A stretch of 64,000 nt of DNA. It comes from JAWKWH01 sp963669415 (GTDB lineage Bacteria > Pseudomonadota > Alphaproteobacteria > Rhizobiales > Rhizobiaceae). Under the pieces are notes generated by a model that had not been told where the DNA came from, did no database searches, and worked only from the letters and a program-made list of their open reading frames with translations. Shown here piece by piece: positions 9,233 through 18,595 of this stretch. A program made the translations under genes and the position numbers. Each line of letters begins with the position of its first letter. The stretch's first letter is position 1. The stretch lies in assembly GCA_963669415.2 (NCBI GenBank), contig CAXXPS010000001.1, forward strand, positions 806,001 through 870,000. The letters are read 5' to 3'.

Positions 9233-9927
9233 CCTCTGGTGCGCTGCTTGAATTGCGATCACTGACAGGCGGTTATGGTGAGATCACGGTGGTCGAAGAT
9301 ATCTCGCTGGAACTCGAAGCCGGTAAGGTGACTTGTATCACAGGCCGCAATGGGGTTGGAAAGACAACCCTTGCCCGCTTGATTACCGGATCCCTGAAAC
9401 CCTCAGCAGGTATTATCACCCTATTTGGCCACGATGTGACAGGATTGCCGGCCCACGAACATCGGAGTGCGGGTTTGGGTTACGCGCCTCAGGAAGGCAT
9501 CGTATTTGACGGTTTGACCGTGAAGGAAAATCTCACCCTTCACCAGACTGACCGGTCGTTGAGCCGCTATAGTGGCTTGTTCGGAATGTTTCCGAGGTTG
9601 AAGGAACGACACGGGCAACGTGCAGGCACATTGTCTGGCGGAGAAAAGAAAATCTTGTCATTTTGCCGCGCGCTGGCTGAAGATACTTCTGTTGTGATTT
9701 TGGACGAACCTACCGAAGGCGTGCAGCCAGAAAACATCGCGCTCATGGCAAAATCGATCATTGAGGCAAAAAAACTCGGACGCTCGTTTGTGATCATTGA
9801 GCAAAATCTGACTCTCGTCGAAGCGGTGGCGGATGACGCGTTGTTGGTGGATCATGGCCGGTGCGTCTATTCCACAACGAACCGCGCGACACTGCGGCGC
9901 GACCTGTCGGCTAGGATGCAGATTTGA
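9229..9927 (+). CDS. LivF/UrtE-type ABC transporter ATPase
   Basis: 232 aa. Walker A GRNGVGKT (near residue 39), signature LSGGEKK (near 136), Walker B VVILDEPTEG (near 154) and the switch His replaced by Gln in IIEQNLTLV, the normal pattern for LivF/UrtE. It pairs with the ATPase half of the preceding fusion to energise amide import. The start overlaps the previous stop as ATGA. It is the last gene of the operon; no convincing terminator was found downstream. Confidence 0.9.
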   Translation: MTSGALLELRSLTGGYGEITVVEDISLELEAGKVTCITGRNGVGKTTLARLITGSLKPSAGIITLFGHDVTGLPAHEHRSAGLGYAPQEGIVFDGLTVKENLTLHQTDRSLSRYSGLFGMFPRLKERHGQRAGTLSGGEKKILSFCRALAEDTSVVILDEPTEGVQPENIALMAKSIIEAKKLGRSFVIIEQNLTLVEAVADDALLVDHGRCVYSTTNRATLRRDLSARMQI

Positions 9928-10777
9928 GTAAGTCCCAGCTGGAGCGGGAGTAATTGTTGCGACAACCAAATCGATAGCGAGAACACCGATATCTGCAACC
10001 GGTGACACACATAATGGTTCTCTAAACCGCTTGGCGATTATTCGCATCCGCGCATGCAAGATGATCGCTAACTGTAGATTTTTGACACGTAGAGCCGCAC
10101 TGAGCACCTTCTGCGAAGGTCGGTCCAAGACCTGAAGAGTCAAGACATTTGGTGGGAATGAATGTCGGCTTAGCCCAATTGGCACTTGAAAGCCGACAGT
10201 CCACTTGCGGCCCCAATTCAGACATTCGTCGTCATTGTAATGGATGTCCGAAAAGGGGCCGTATCCGGACTGGCAGCTTTCGGGCAACAAAAGTGGCTAA
10301 GCTGACATTCAAGCACTTTGTTGACTTTTGCGCCTGCGACACGAAGCGGACAATTAGAGCACGGCGATCTGCTTGCGATGCCTTTATTGTGATAAATGCG
10401 GTACTGAATAATTGTGCCAATAATCATCACGCAAGCCGCGTGAGCGGTGTCAGTCCCCCACGAATCCGACTGCCAACTTGAGCATCAGACGTGCCCTCAA
10501 CTCGATAAGGTTATTCAAGGCGACGGTCAGAAGAAGCGGGGATCACAATAGATATACATTTGATTGGCGAAGAGTACGGTGTTCCACTGGACGACGCTGC
10601 CGAATGCCCTAATACGAACTCGCCCGCGCCGAGGCCGATATATCGACCTGTCTGAACCCGGGCGCCTGCCACGGCTATTCCCTCCGGCTTAGAACAGCCG
10701 GCTTGGGATAATATGCGACTGATGATGTCGGGAGTAGTGACTGTCGGCTGAATTCGACAATGGCCGCCATAGCTTTC
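9928..10777. other. Long intergenic region with small palindromes
   Basis: 850 bp with no credible gene on either strand; the open frames have low-complexity, non-protein-like translations. It holds a 9-bp inverted repeat at 10163-10198 and neighbouring fragments (10245-10310) with the ATGTCCG / GCTTTCGGG words seen in the dispersed palindrome family. CCGGCT(10684-10689)/AGCCGG(10696-10701) forms a weak hairpin downstream of the CadC-like gene. It is probably decayed mobile or repeat DNA. Confidence 0.5.
10163..10198. repeat. Palindrome related to the dispersed repeat family
   Basis: TGTCGGCTT (10163-10171) and AAGCCGACA (10190-10198) are a perfect 9-bp inverted repeat around an 18-nt loop. 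The arm differs by one base from the TGTCCGCTT arm of the repeats at 28627 and 34092, so it may be a diverged member. Confidence 0.5.
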
Positions 10778-12424
10778 TCAAGTGCCACGCCGGATTTTGT
10801 TGGTTTCCTTGTATCCTGCCATAACGCGCTTAGGCAGCGGCCCATCGTAGACCTTGAGAAGAGGATCAGCATGAACACTCCAATTCGTCCCGTCCGACCA
10901 GGCACGGAAAAGATTGGGGACGGCAGTTTCGCTCATTGCCGTCACGGTCTCGATCAATCGTTTCGCCTCATCAATTTCACCCAGCCTGACACACGAAGAT
11001 GCGAGGATTGTGTAAGCCCAGCAGATATTTGGGTTGAGCTGAAGTGATGCTTCTGCGGCCACTCTTGCTGCCTTGTGGTCGCCTTGAATTTGCAAGGCAA
11101 AAGCCAAGCAGAATTGGAAGAAATACTGCATGGGATCATTCGGACTGAGCCGAAATGCCTGACGGCAATACTCAATGCCTTTCTCCGGATCTCCATTCAC
11201 CGCTAGCGCGGCCCCATACTGCGCACACGCCAGCGCCGAATTGGGGTTGAGACCGATGGAACGCTCCAGGAATGGCAGGCACTGCTTTGGGCGCCCTATC
11301 CACATTCTGGCAAAACCGACGTCGGCCAAAACGGCCGCATTGTTCGGCGACAGCGTCATGGCCGTTGCGGCATGACTTAAGCTTTCCCGCGCCACTTCTT
11401 TGGGATCGGTGCACCACCCGTTGTAAGACCTCCATGCCAACAAATGGCATAGCAAGGCGTACGCCTCTCCATAGTTGGGGTCGATCTCGATTGCGCGACG
11501 CGCATACGGCTCCGCCTTGTTGATGTCTTCGCGCTCGTAGGCAAACAGTTTCACTTTCGCATTTACGAGATTACCCCATGCATCCAGTGCATCAGGCGGA
11601 GTGCGTTTTATAACCGCGGCTTCCGCAAGCAGCAGGCCCACCTGAAGTGCGCCGACGATACCGCCCGCGATCTCGTCTTGAACTTCAAAAATATCGCCAA
11701 GTCGACTGTCGAAATGATTGCCCCAGATTTGAGCGCCGTTTTCGGTGTCAATGCAGCTCGCCATCACGCGTATTCGTTTACCCGATTTCTGCACGGTGCC
11801 TTTTAAGATGTATCTGACCCCGAGCTCTTCCGCGATCTTCCCGGTATCGATCCGCTGCTTCTTGTACGGCAAAGTCGAATTGTGGGCGATGACCAGTAGA
11901 CCGGGCACAATGGAAAGCAGATTAATGATCTCCTCCGTTGTCCCGTCCGCAAAGTAATCCTCAGTTGGCTCTGTCGTCTTGTTCTCGAATGGCAGAACCG
12001 CTACGGAGCGGACAGCGTTATGCCAGGTAGCGGTTTCGTTGGGCCTTTTACCCTTCGACGAGCCTTCAAATGGGTTCCCAACATCTATCGGATCAACTGC
12101 GCCGCTAGAACCATCATTCTCGCTCACGTCGCCGATGAACCTGAATCCCCTTCCCCGAAACGTCGAGATAAGCGCCTGCCGTGATCCATCATCACCTACC
12201 GCCCGGCGGGCCGACTTTATGCGGCTGGTGAGCGTTGAATCGGAGACGATGCGACCGTCCCATACTGCGTCCAGCAACTCCTCCTTCGTGACCACCCGGT
12301 CGCGGTTTTCGATGAGGTGCTTCAGCAGGTCGAAGACCTGAGGCTCGACAGGGGTACGCGAGCCGTCACGCCGTAATTCATAGAGCCCGATATCGAGTTC
12401 GCAATCACCGAAGCTGTAAATCAT
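10778..12424 (-). CDS. CadC-like winged-helix regulator with TolB-like and TPR domains
   Basis: 548 aa from the ATG at 12424, preceded by GGGGGCGGAG; 101 further in-frame upstream codons are unlikely to be translated because the domain starts right here (MIYSFGDCELDIGLYELRRDG). Residues about 1-100 are an OmpR/PhoB-type DNA-binding winged helix (VEPQVFDLLKHLIENRDRVV). A TolB-N/adenylate-cyclase-associated segment follows (SVAVLPFENKTTEPTEDYFA, about residues 150-290), then TPR-like repeats to the end. No membrane segment separates the domains, unlike CadC itself. It is divergent from the O-methyltransferase gene and may regulate it. The signal is unknown. Confidence 0.8.
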   Translation of the reverse strand: MIYSFGDCELDIGLYELRRDGSRTPVEPQVFDLLKHLIENRDRVVTKEELLDAVWDGRIVSDSTLTSRIKSARRAVGDDGSRQALISTFRGRGFRFIGDVSENDGSSGAVDPIDVGNPFEGSSKGKRPNETATWHNAVRSVAVLPFENKTTEPTEDYFADGTTEEIINLLSIVPGLLVIAHNSTLPYKKQRIDTGKIAEELGVRYILKGTVQKSGKRIRVMASCIDTENGAQIWGNHFDSRLGDIFEVQDEIAGGIVGALQVGLLLAEAAVIKRTPPDALDAWGNLVNAKVKLFAYEREDINKAEPYARRAIEIDPNYGEAYALLCHLLAWRSYNGWCTDPKEVARESLSHAATAMTLSPNNAAVLADVGFARMWIGRPKQCLPFLERSIGLNPNSALACAQYGAALAVNGDPEKGIEYCRQAFRLSPNDPMQYFFQFCLAFALQIQGDHKAARVAAEASLQLNPNICWAYTILASSCVRLGEIDEAKRLIETVTAMSETAVPNLFRAWSDGTNWSVHADPLLKVYDGPLPKRVMAGYKETNKIRRGT

Positions 12425-12693
12425 CTCCGCCCCCAGGAAACACATTCCTGCCCGTTTGGCAGATCCACTGGCTGGCTGCAGGAAGATTGTATCAAATGCA
12501 GTGTGACGACTCAAAGTTTGTCTCGACGATTGGAGGAGCCCGTCACACACAGCCATCAGCCAAGAATCCGGCTCTTCTGCATGTTTTCTGCATATTGCCT
12601 CCATGCTCCCCGTGGCGGCGTGCAATACAATGCAACTGACGCTCCTCGTGTGGTGCGCACAAATATATTCATGCAACGGGAGAAAAAGCTGCC
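12425..12693. promoter_or_regulatory. Divergent promoter region
   Basis: 269 bp between the divergently transcribed CadC-like regulator and the methyltransferase. Both starts have a plausible ribosome binding site (GGGGGCGGAG on minus, GGGAGAAAAAG on plus). Promoters must lie here, but I cannot place the -35/-10 boxes with confidence. Confidence 0.45.
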
Positions 12694-13761
12694 ATGGAGG
12701 CCGCAAACGAGGTGAAAGATGCCGCACCTCCGCTTGACGCGCCTGCCGCCGCCCATCGTACCGATCCGCTTGCCGACGTAAGTGAAATTGCTCGCATTGC
12801 CTACGGTTTTATGGCTTCAAAAACGCTGTTCGCTGCGCTCAATCTCGGTGTATTCGACTATCTTCAGGATGCGGCGCAGACGCTAGCGAAACTCTCAGAG
12901 GAAACGGGACGGCCCGCAAATCTTCTTGAGGCACTTCTCGCTGCCTGCACCACGCTTGGACTGATTGAATTCGACGGCACAACCTATTCCAATGCGCCTG
13001 CCACGCAGCGGTATCTTGTACGTTCGGCGCGTGCCTACTTCGGAGACTACTACCGTTTCCAGATCGACCGCCAGTTTTATCCCAATCTCATCGAACTGGA
13101 TCGCGCTCTGGCCGGAGATGACGTTGCCGGACCGTACACGGGAGGTTTCAGCAATAGTGTGCGTGCAAAAGATTTCACCCGTGGTCAGCATTCAGGCTCC
13201 CTGGGACCAGCGCATGTGCTCGCGCGCCAGGTCGATTTGCGGAGATTCGAGTATTTGCTGGATATCGGGGGTGGCAGCGGCGCCTTCAGCATCATGCTGT
13301 GCAAACGGTTTAAACACCTGTCAGCCACCATCGTCGATTTCCCCAACGTACTGAAAGTGGCACGTCGATTTGTCAGCGAAGCTAATCTTGCCAAACGGAT
13401 CAATTTCGTTTCGGCGACCGACGAAATCGCCGACTTGCCGACTCGGTTCGATGTCGTGCTGATGTCGTATCTTTGCAGTGCCGTTGGCAATGCCGGAACA
13501 AAGAACATGATTAGCAGGGCGTTTGATGCCATGCGGCCTGGAGGCCGACTGTTGATCCACGATTTCATGGTTGGAGATCATGGCCAAGGACCGCGTCTCG
13601 CCGCGTTGTGGAGTCTGGCAATGGTGATGGGCAACCCGGACGCACACGTTCTACGGCCCGGCCAACTTCGTGCGTCTCTAGAAGAAGAAGGCTTCACGGG
13701 TGTCAAGGTGCGGCCACTGGTTCCTGACACTACGTCCCTGATTGAAGCTACGCGTCCGTAG
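12694..13761 (+). CDS. Class I SAM-dependent O-methyltransferase (ASMT/CrtF-like)
   Basis: 355 aa. The N-terminal half is the winged-helix dimerisation domain of the plant-type O-methyltransferase family (GFMASKTLFAALNLGVFDYL, residues about 38-60). The C-terminal half is the Rossmann SAM-binding domain with LLDIGGGSGAFSIML near residue 188 and the GGRLLIHDFMV segment near 285. Such enzymes methylate hydroxyl groups of small aromatic or polyketide-like substrates. The next gene downstream is the broken SBP56 remnant, so the original genetic context is disturbed. The substrate is unknown. Confidence 0.85.
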   Translation: MEAANEVKDAAPPLDAPAAAHRTDPLADVSEIARIAYGFMASKTLFAALNLGVFDYLQDAAQTLAKLSEETGRPANLLEALLAACTTLGLIEFDGTTYSNAPATQRYLVRSARAYFGDYYRFQIDRQFYPNLIELDRALAGDDVAGPYTGGFSNSVRAKDFTRGQHSGSLGPAHVLARQVDLRRFEYLLDIGGGSGAFSIMLCKRFKHLSATIVDFPNVLKVARRFVSEANLAKRINFVSATDEIADLPTRFDVVLMSYLCSAVGNAGTKNMISRAFDAMRPGGRLLIHDFMVGDHGQGPRLAALWSLAMVMGNPDAHVLRPGQLRASLEEEGFTGVKVRPLVPDTTSLIEATRP

Positions 13762-13889
13762 GATGGTTTGTCGCATGGATAAACAATCGCCGAAGGTTAG
13801 AGCGTCACGATCTCCTCTCGCATCGACGCTGCGCTGATGCGGCGATCATATGACGAAAAACTAAGGTTCGCCGTAAAGGAGGAAACACT

Positions 13890-14762
13890 ATGACCTGGAC
13901 ACCCGACCCTTCATTTTATCCCTCGCCCAGAATGGCTTCGAAAGCACCTGCAGAGACACTCGCCTATGTGGCCGCTTTCGACCCAGACCGAAAGACACCG
14001 GATGCCATTGCGGTCGTGGACGTCGATACGAATTCCAAGTCTTACTCGCAGATCGTTGGCCAAGTCGACATGCCGAATACGGGTGACGAGCTTCATCATT
14101 TCGGCTGGAACGCCTGTTCATCGTGCCTTTGTCCGAACGCTCCACATCCGCATGTGGAAAGACGCTATCTGATCGTGCCGGGATTGCGTTCCTCGCGCCT
14201 GCATATCATCGACACGAAAAACGATCCCAGGAATCCGAAAATCGTGCGTGTCATCGAGCCCGAGGAAATTGCCGAGAAAGCCGGCTATTCCCGCCTCCAT
14301 ACAACCCATTGCGGGCCGGAAGGCATTTATGTGAATGCGCTTGGTGACGCAAACGGCAACCGTCCGGGTGGCAACCGGTTGAAGAAGTATTGGCGCAAGA
14401 TGACCAAACCCCGATCAGGGATCAGCAAGGATGGCTTCATCCGCTACTATGCCCGCAAGGGCGATTGTTCATCCTGCGCTCTCAAGCCTCAATGCACACC
14501 CAATCAACCGGCCCGTAAAATTGCGCGTCATATCTATGAAGGTGCGCGTGATCTGGCCCGCGAGATCGCCGCGACCGACGCTTATGTCGATATGCAGCGA
14601 CGACGAAAGAAGGTCGAAATGCTGTTCGCGCATCTCAAACGCATCCTCAAACTCGACCGCTTGCGACTTCGAGGGCCAAATGGAGCCAAAGACGAATTCC
14701 ATCTCGCAGCAACAGCCCAAAACCTCCGCAAACTCGCAAAACTCAGCCCGCAGCCAGCGTGA
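13890..14762 (+). pseudogene. Truncated selenium-binding protein (SBP56) fused in frame to a transposase C-terminus
   Basis: The 290-aa frame is a chimera. Residues 1-161 are the N-terminal third of SBP56/methanethiol oxidase: MTWTPDPSFYPSPRMASKAP, the selenium-binding NACSSCLCPN at 74-83, HTTHCGPEGIYVNALGDANG at 138-157. Full-length proteins have about 460 aa. At about nt 14373 the sequence switches to the C-terminus of a DDE transposase of the IS1182/IS5-like kind, with a zinc-ribbon CSSCALKPQC and the RRRKKVEMLFAHLKRIL block. The start has an excellent AAAGGAGG site, so a chimeric protein could be made, but neither half is complete. It records an IS insertion followed by loss of the rest of both genes. 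Confidence 0.85.
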
Positions 14763-15062
14763 AAACCAAACGGGACACCACTCGGCCCATTCAAGCGGCA
14801 ACTGAAACAACGTCTTTTTCATCAAAATCAGCCCAAAACAGACATTCGCTGAGTTTGGATACATCAATGATGTCCAGCGGCAACAGGCCGATGAACCGGA
14901 GCGACCGAAGAAGGTTGAGATTTATTCCACGACCGTGACAATCCACACAGAAGCTGCCTCTGTGTAATGCTGAATAATCCGGGTGCAATTTGCAGCTAGT
15001 CACCCATCTAAACCGACATCTCACCGAATTCACTGCAGTGAACAAGATTTCCGGGGCCATCC
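14763..15062. other. Intergenic stretch after the transposase remnant
   Basis: 300 bp containing the likely 3' end of the transposon remnant (through about 14840, to the AACAACGTCTTTTTCATC region) and the promoter area of the small ORF that follows. I see no gene or clear terminal inverted repeat in it. Confidence 0.4.
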
Positions 15063-15299
15063 ATGCGTATTTCCAAGCCGAAAGTGACGTCAATTGATCC
15101 AAACTACATCAATGAATGTGAAGAAGCCTTAGCACCGGTCTTCCACGATTTGTCGGATTTGGCGGAGCAAAGAGGTTGGAATGGCACCGTTGTCGCCATG
15201 ACACTGCTATCGTTGGCAAAGTCAAATCTCAGCCACAAAAGCGCTGGCGCAGAATTCGAAAGAGTTCTGCAAATGGTGCGGGCTTCAGCATTAAAGTAG
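15063..15299 (+). CDS. Small hypothetical protein (78 aa)
   Basis: 78 aa with a sensible composition, an acidic first half (INECEEALAPVFHDLSDLAE) and a helical second half. The start ATG follows CCGGGG at a plausible distance. No signal peptide, membrane segment or known motif is seen. It sits between the transposase remnant and the convergent GGDEF-EAL gene. It could be a real small gene of the accessory region; I do not recognise the family. Confidence 0.5.
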   Translation: MRISKPKVTSIDPNYINECEEALAPVFHDLSDLAEQRGWNGTVVAMTLLSLAKSNLSHKSAGAEFERVLQMVRASALK

Positions 15300-15324
15300 C
15301 CGATCAATTACCGATCGAACCCGG

Positions 15325-17721
15325 CTACAGAAACTGAATTGCGGATTGGAGTGCGCTGTCTGTTTTGTGTGCACCACCCTCGGGCTCAACATTCTCCGAA
15401 ATTGTTGATTTGAACTCTTTAAGCAGGAACACAGAGATTTCGGACGACTTCATCGGATAGCCGAACGCGTAACCCTGGAACCTTGTACAATTCATCTGTT
15501 TTAGAACTTCCAGCTGATCCGTCGTTTCCACACCTTCTGCTGTCACCGTCAGTTCCAACACGCTTGCCAGCTTAACGATGGATTCAAGGACATTTTTTGC
15601 GACCTCATCGGTATCGACTGATGTCACGAAACTTCTGTCAATCTTCAGCTTGTCAAATGGGAATTTGAGCAAGTAGGAAAGACTCGAATATCCCGTTCCA
15701 AAATCGTCCATGGCAATGGACACGCCCATGTTTTTTAGCTCTCTGAGGCTACGGATCACTTCTCTCGTGTTCTCAATGAAAAGGCCCTCTGTTATCTCAA
15801 CTTCAAGCCGTTCAGGATCGATTTTTGAGTCGACCAGTGCTTTTGTTGCAGATTTTACAATTCGTTCCTCCAGGAACTGTGGTGCCGAGAGGTTTACTGC
15901 CACCGAAAGGTGATGAGGCCAATTTGCGGCTTCGCGACAGGCTTCAATAACAACCCACTCACCAATGTCGCTAATCAAGCCGATGCGTTCGGCGATGGGA
16001 ACGAACTCAGTTGGTGAAATTTCTCCACGGACAGGGTGGTTCCAACGAAGAAGCGCTTCAAACCCGACGGTCTTGAAATCATCTGAAGAGACCAATGGCT
16101 GGTAGTACAATTCGAATTCTTCATTTTGAAGCGCATTTCGGAGGTCCCGTTCCAGATTTCGGCGTTCTTTCACGAGCTCATCCATCTCCAGCTCGTAGAA
16201 CCGGAATGTACCCCTGCCTTCCTCCTTTGCTCGATATAGAGCTAGATCAGCGTTGTTAAGTAGTGCGTGCTGATCTCGCCCATCAGCCATACCAATGGCC
16301 ACGCCGATTGAAACACCGATCTCGATCATGAGATCTTCGATCTCGTAGGGAACAGAAAGACGCTTAATCAGGTTTTCAGACAACACTGTTAGAGCCTGCA
16401 GGCTGGCAGCCGATGAGCACAGAACTGCGAACTCATCCCCTCCCAAGCGAGCGACGATGTCATCGGCATTCACTGACTGTTTCAACCGGCGGGCTACTTC
16501 GGTGAGCAAACTATCACCGATGCTATGCCCGTTAGCGTCGTTTACGAGTTTGAAGCCATCCAAATCGAGGAACAAGACCGCCCAGAACTCGGTCGATTTT
16601 TCGTCTTTGAACTTTTGTTGTAAGGCGGCTGAAAAGCTTGCTCTATTCACCAAACCCGTCAACGCGTCATTATGTGCAAGATATGCGATCCGCTCTTCGG
16701 CAAGCTTTGATTGTGTGATGTTCGATGCAAACCCTCGAAAACCTATGAAGACTCCTTCATCGTTTATCTGCGGTTTGCCTGACACACTAACCCATCGACG
16801 CGCACCCGGTTTCTTGGACGAAATCTGCAGATCGTGAAAACTTTGATGTCTATTGAAAAAGTTCCAAACTTCACCAAGTGATCGGAGATCGACCTCGAAC
16901 TCATGCGTTGGCGACTTTGCCGAACTGACGAGCCTCGGATCAATCGCATCGATCTCGACCTCCAATTGACGTCCGAGTTCATCGGCGCCTCGCAGAAATC
17001 TGCCGTTTGAATCCAACTCCCATAACCAATCACTGGCATTGTCGGTATATTCTTTGAGTAGAAGCCCGATGGTCTCTGATTTTTCGGCTAACTCAAACCT
17101 TGCAACCACGTTTGAAGCAAAGGTATTCGACATCGATTTGCTTGCCCTCCAAATCGAGACAGCAAAGACGATAAGCAGCGAGGAAATAGCCCAATCTTCC
17201 CAATTCCCCGACGACAGCAATCCTATCAAACTGCCCCCGACAATCGTGACTATCCAAGCACCAATTGCAGGAGAAACCACGTATAGCGATAATGCTCCTC
17301 CGCCAAGCATTCCACTCGTCACCGCAATGATGACGAGCTTAGTTTGATAATCGCTCACGGGATAAAGGAGTGCTGGCAATGCCCCCCATACTGCCCCTAA
17401 AAAGGCGGCACCTTTGGCAGCTTTGACAAGGGCGTTTTCTGAGACGCTGCTGATCTTCGTTTTTTTGCATGCTCGCCTCCAGTGGATAAGCCCAACAAAA
17501 GCGGCGCCGTAGATCAACAACATCCAAGGAAAAAGAAACCAGTTTTCCGAGGTACCAACAAGGAATACGACCACCGTGGCATTGATGATATTGGCTAGCA
17601 TCATCAATGGCGTGACGCTGACCATCGTTTCAATGCGTCTGGCCCGCAACTTGCCAGCTTTTCTGGCACCTAAGCTGTCTTTCGAGTCGCTGCTGCCACT
17701 CGAACTCATGTATTTATGCAT
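15325..17721 (-). CDS. Membrane PAS-GGDEF-EAL cyclic-di-GMP protein
   Basis: 798 aa. Residues about 33-215 hold five or six hydrophobic segments (membrane sensor). A PAS domain follows (about 225-345), then GGDEF (ARLGGDEFAVL, the active motif intact) and EAL (FEALLRW). The EAL metal and catalytic residues are all present: SVAVNLSAPQF, EVEITEG, MDDFGTGYSSL, KLKIDRSFV and TAEGVET. The site that would hold the inhibitory RxxD before GGDEF reads NADD, so product feedback at the I-site is probably absent. It may therefore be bifunctional in c-di-GMP turnover. By eye the coding sequence is more AT-rich than the surrounding housekeeping genes, fitting an acquired region. Confidence 0.93.
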   Translation of the reverse strand: MHKYMSSSGSSDSKDSLGARKAGKLRARRIETMVSVTPLMMLANIINATVVVFLVGTSENWFLFPWMLLIYGAAFVGLIHWRRACKKTKISSVSENALVKAAKGAAFLGAVWGALPALLYPVSDYQTKLVIIAVTSGMLGGGALSLYVVSPAIGAWIVTIVGGSLIGLLSSGNWEDWAISSLLIVFAVSIWRASKSMSNTFASNVVARFELAEKSETIGLLLKEYTDNASDWLWELDSNGRFLRGADELGRQLEVEIDAIDPRLVSSAKSPTHEFEVDLRSLGEVWNFFNRHQSFHDLQISSKKPGARRWVSVSGKPQINDEGVFIGFRGFASNITQSKLAEERIAYLAHNDALTGLVNRASFSAALQQKFKDEKSTEFWAVLFLDLDGFKLVNDANGHSIGDSLLTEVARRLKQSVNADDIVARLGGDEFAVLCSSAASLQALTVLSENLIKRLSVPYEIEDLMIEIGVSIGVAIGMADGRDQHALLNNADLALYRAKEEGRGTFRFYELEMDELVKERRNLERDLRNALQNEEFELYYQPLVSSDDFKTVGFEALLRWNHPVRGEISPTEFVPIAERIGLISDIGEWVVIEACREAANWPHHLSVAVNLSAPQFLEERIVKSATKALVDSKIDPERLEVEITEGLFIENTREVIRSLRELKNMGVSIAMDDFGTGYSSLSYLLKFPFDKLKIDRSFVTSVDTDEVAKNVLESIVKLASVLELTVTAEGVETTDQLEVLKQMNCTRFQGYAFGYPMKSSEISVFLLKEFKSTISENVEPEGGAHKTDSALQSAIQFL

Positions 17722-17919
17722 TCAGACTTCACCGCCTAGTCCGTGCAAAGAGCTTAGGTTGAATTCCTTTACATTACGTGAGCTTACTGATTGATCTTAT
17801 TTCTGTTTTCGCAGCTAACGACGGTGGTAGCTAGGTCCCAACTTTGACCTGCATCAAGGCGAAAGAAAGCGCCTCTTCTAGCCTACATGGAGAAGTAACA
17901 GCCATTTACGGGATATTCT

Positions 17920-18186
17920 ATGAATCACAAACATCGAAAAACGCTACACTCCCTGTTTGCTCATCCGGTAAGTGCAAACATATCCAGTCGGTCAGTTGAA
18001 TCGGTGATCAAGGAGCTCGGCGGTACCATCGAACAACGCCATGGTGGGCGCTGGGGTGTGCGGCTGAATGAACATTTCGCTGAGTTTCACCACAATTCGC
18101 ATTCATTACATCCAAATCAGGTTCGACAATTAAGCAAGTTCCTTTCCGAGGCCGGGATCGACGCCAATCGTGATTATCCACTTTAG
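17920..18186 (+). CDS. HicA-like small protein (orphan)
   Basis: 88 aa. The start MNHKHRKTLHSLFAHPVSAN, followed by a segment SVESVIKELGGTIEQRHGGRW and the closing VRQLSKFLSEAGID, resembles the HicA-toxin-like proteins often annotated in proteobacteria. HicA proteins are mRNA interferases with a dsRNA-binding fold and a conserved His; several His residues are present here (HHNSHSLH). No hicB antitoxin gene follows: the next DNA is a repeat remnant and the IS110-family element 170 bp away. It may be a decayed or solitary member. Family assignment is moderate. Confidence 0.6.
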   Translation: MNHKHRKTLHSLFAHPVSANISSRSVESVIKELGGTIEQRHGGRWGVRLNEHFAEFHHNSHSLHPNQVRQLSKFLSEAGIDANRDYPL

Positions 18187-18344
18187 CAATAAGAAAATCG
18201 AACCAAGAACGTCCCAGCCCGAAAAGAGTAGCAATTCTTGCTTGTTAACGTGGCAGGCGGACGGTCTGTTGCCCGATTGATTCCGACGTTGGGCCGAGGG
18301 CTGACTATGGCGGCATTGTCCGCATTTGTGGCATTGAATACTTA

Positions 18345-18357
18345 ATGCCGTAATGTC
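18345..18357. repeat. Left half of dispersed palindrome, split by the insertion sequence
   Basis: GCCGTAATGTC ends at 18357, directly against the IS. Joined to the sequence from 19701 it rebuilds GTAATGTCCGCTTTCAGGA, which is the left arm of the intact copy at 34092. Confidence 0.8.
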
Positions 18358-18413
18358 TTGTGTGGATGGCTCCGTATTTGCAAGACTTTTGTTGTGACAA
18401 AGTTCCTGGGTCA

Positions 18414-18538
18414 GATTCGGTCCTGTGTCCGGCCTGTTGATGCAGAGTTTGTCTGCTGGCCCTGATGGTTTCCGTGAACCAAGTCCCATTCCGCTTTGCG
18501 GACTATTTGTGTCCTCAGACATTACCGGGGTGTCTTGG
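18414..18538 (-). ncRNA. Putative bridge/seek guide RNA of the IS110-family element
   Basis: Read on the minus strand downstream of the transposase. A stem CCAAG...CTTGG (18534-18538 with 18479-18483) plus CCC/GGG closes an internal loop holding GTAATGTC (18518-18525) and AAAGCGGA (18490-18497), separated by a GGAC/GTCC hairpin (18511-18514, 18500-18503). GTAATGTC equals the left target 18350-18357; AAAGCGGA is complementary to the right target 19701-19708. A second loop holds ACCATC (18464-18469), equal to the element's right end 19697-19702, and ACACAGGA (18421-18428), which pairs with the left end TCTTGTGT allowing one G-T. A GCAGA/TCTGC hairpin separates them. Order and strand agree with the published target-loop then donor-loop design. 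RNA ends are estimated. Confidence 0.78.
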
Positions 18539-18595
18539 CTCTCCGGCTGGCCCGGATTCTCATCACTTCATACGTTCTTGCAATTTGGTCATTTC

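Noticed and set aside
13890..14762. Genuine 290-aa selenium-binding enzyme
   Set aside because: Only the first third is SBP56-like; the remainder is clearly a transposase tail, so it cannot form the propeller fold.
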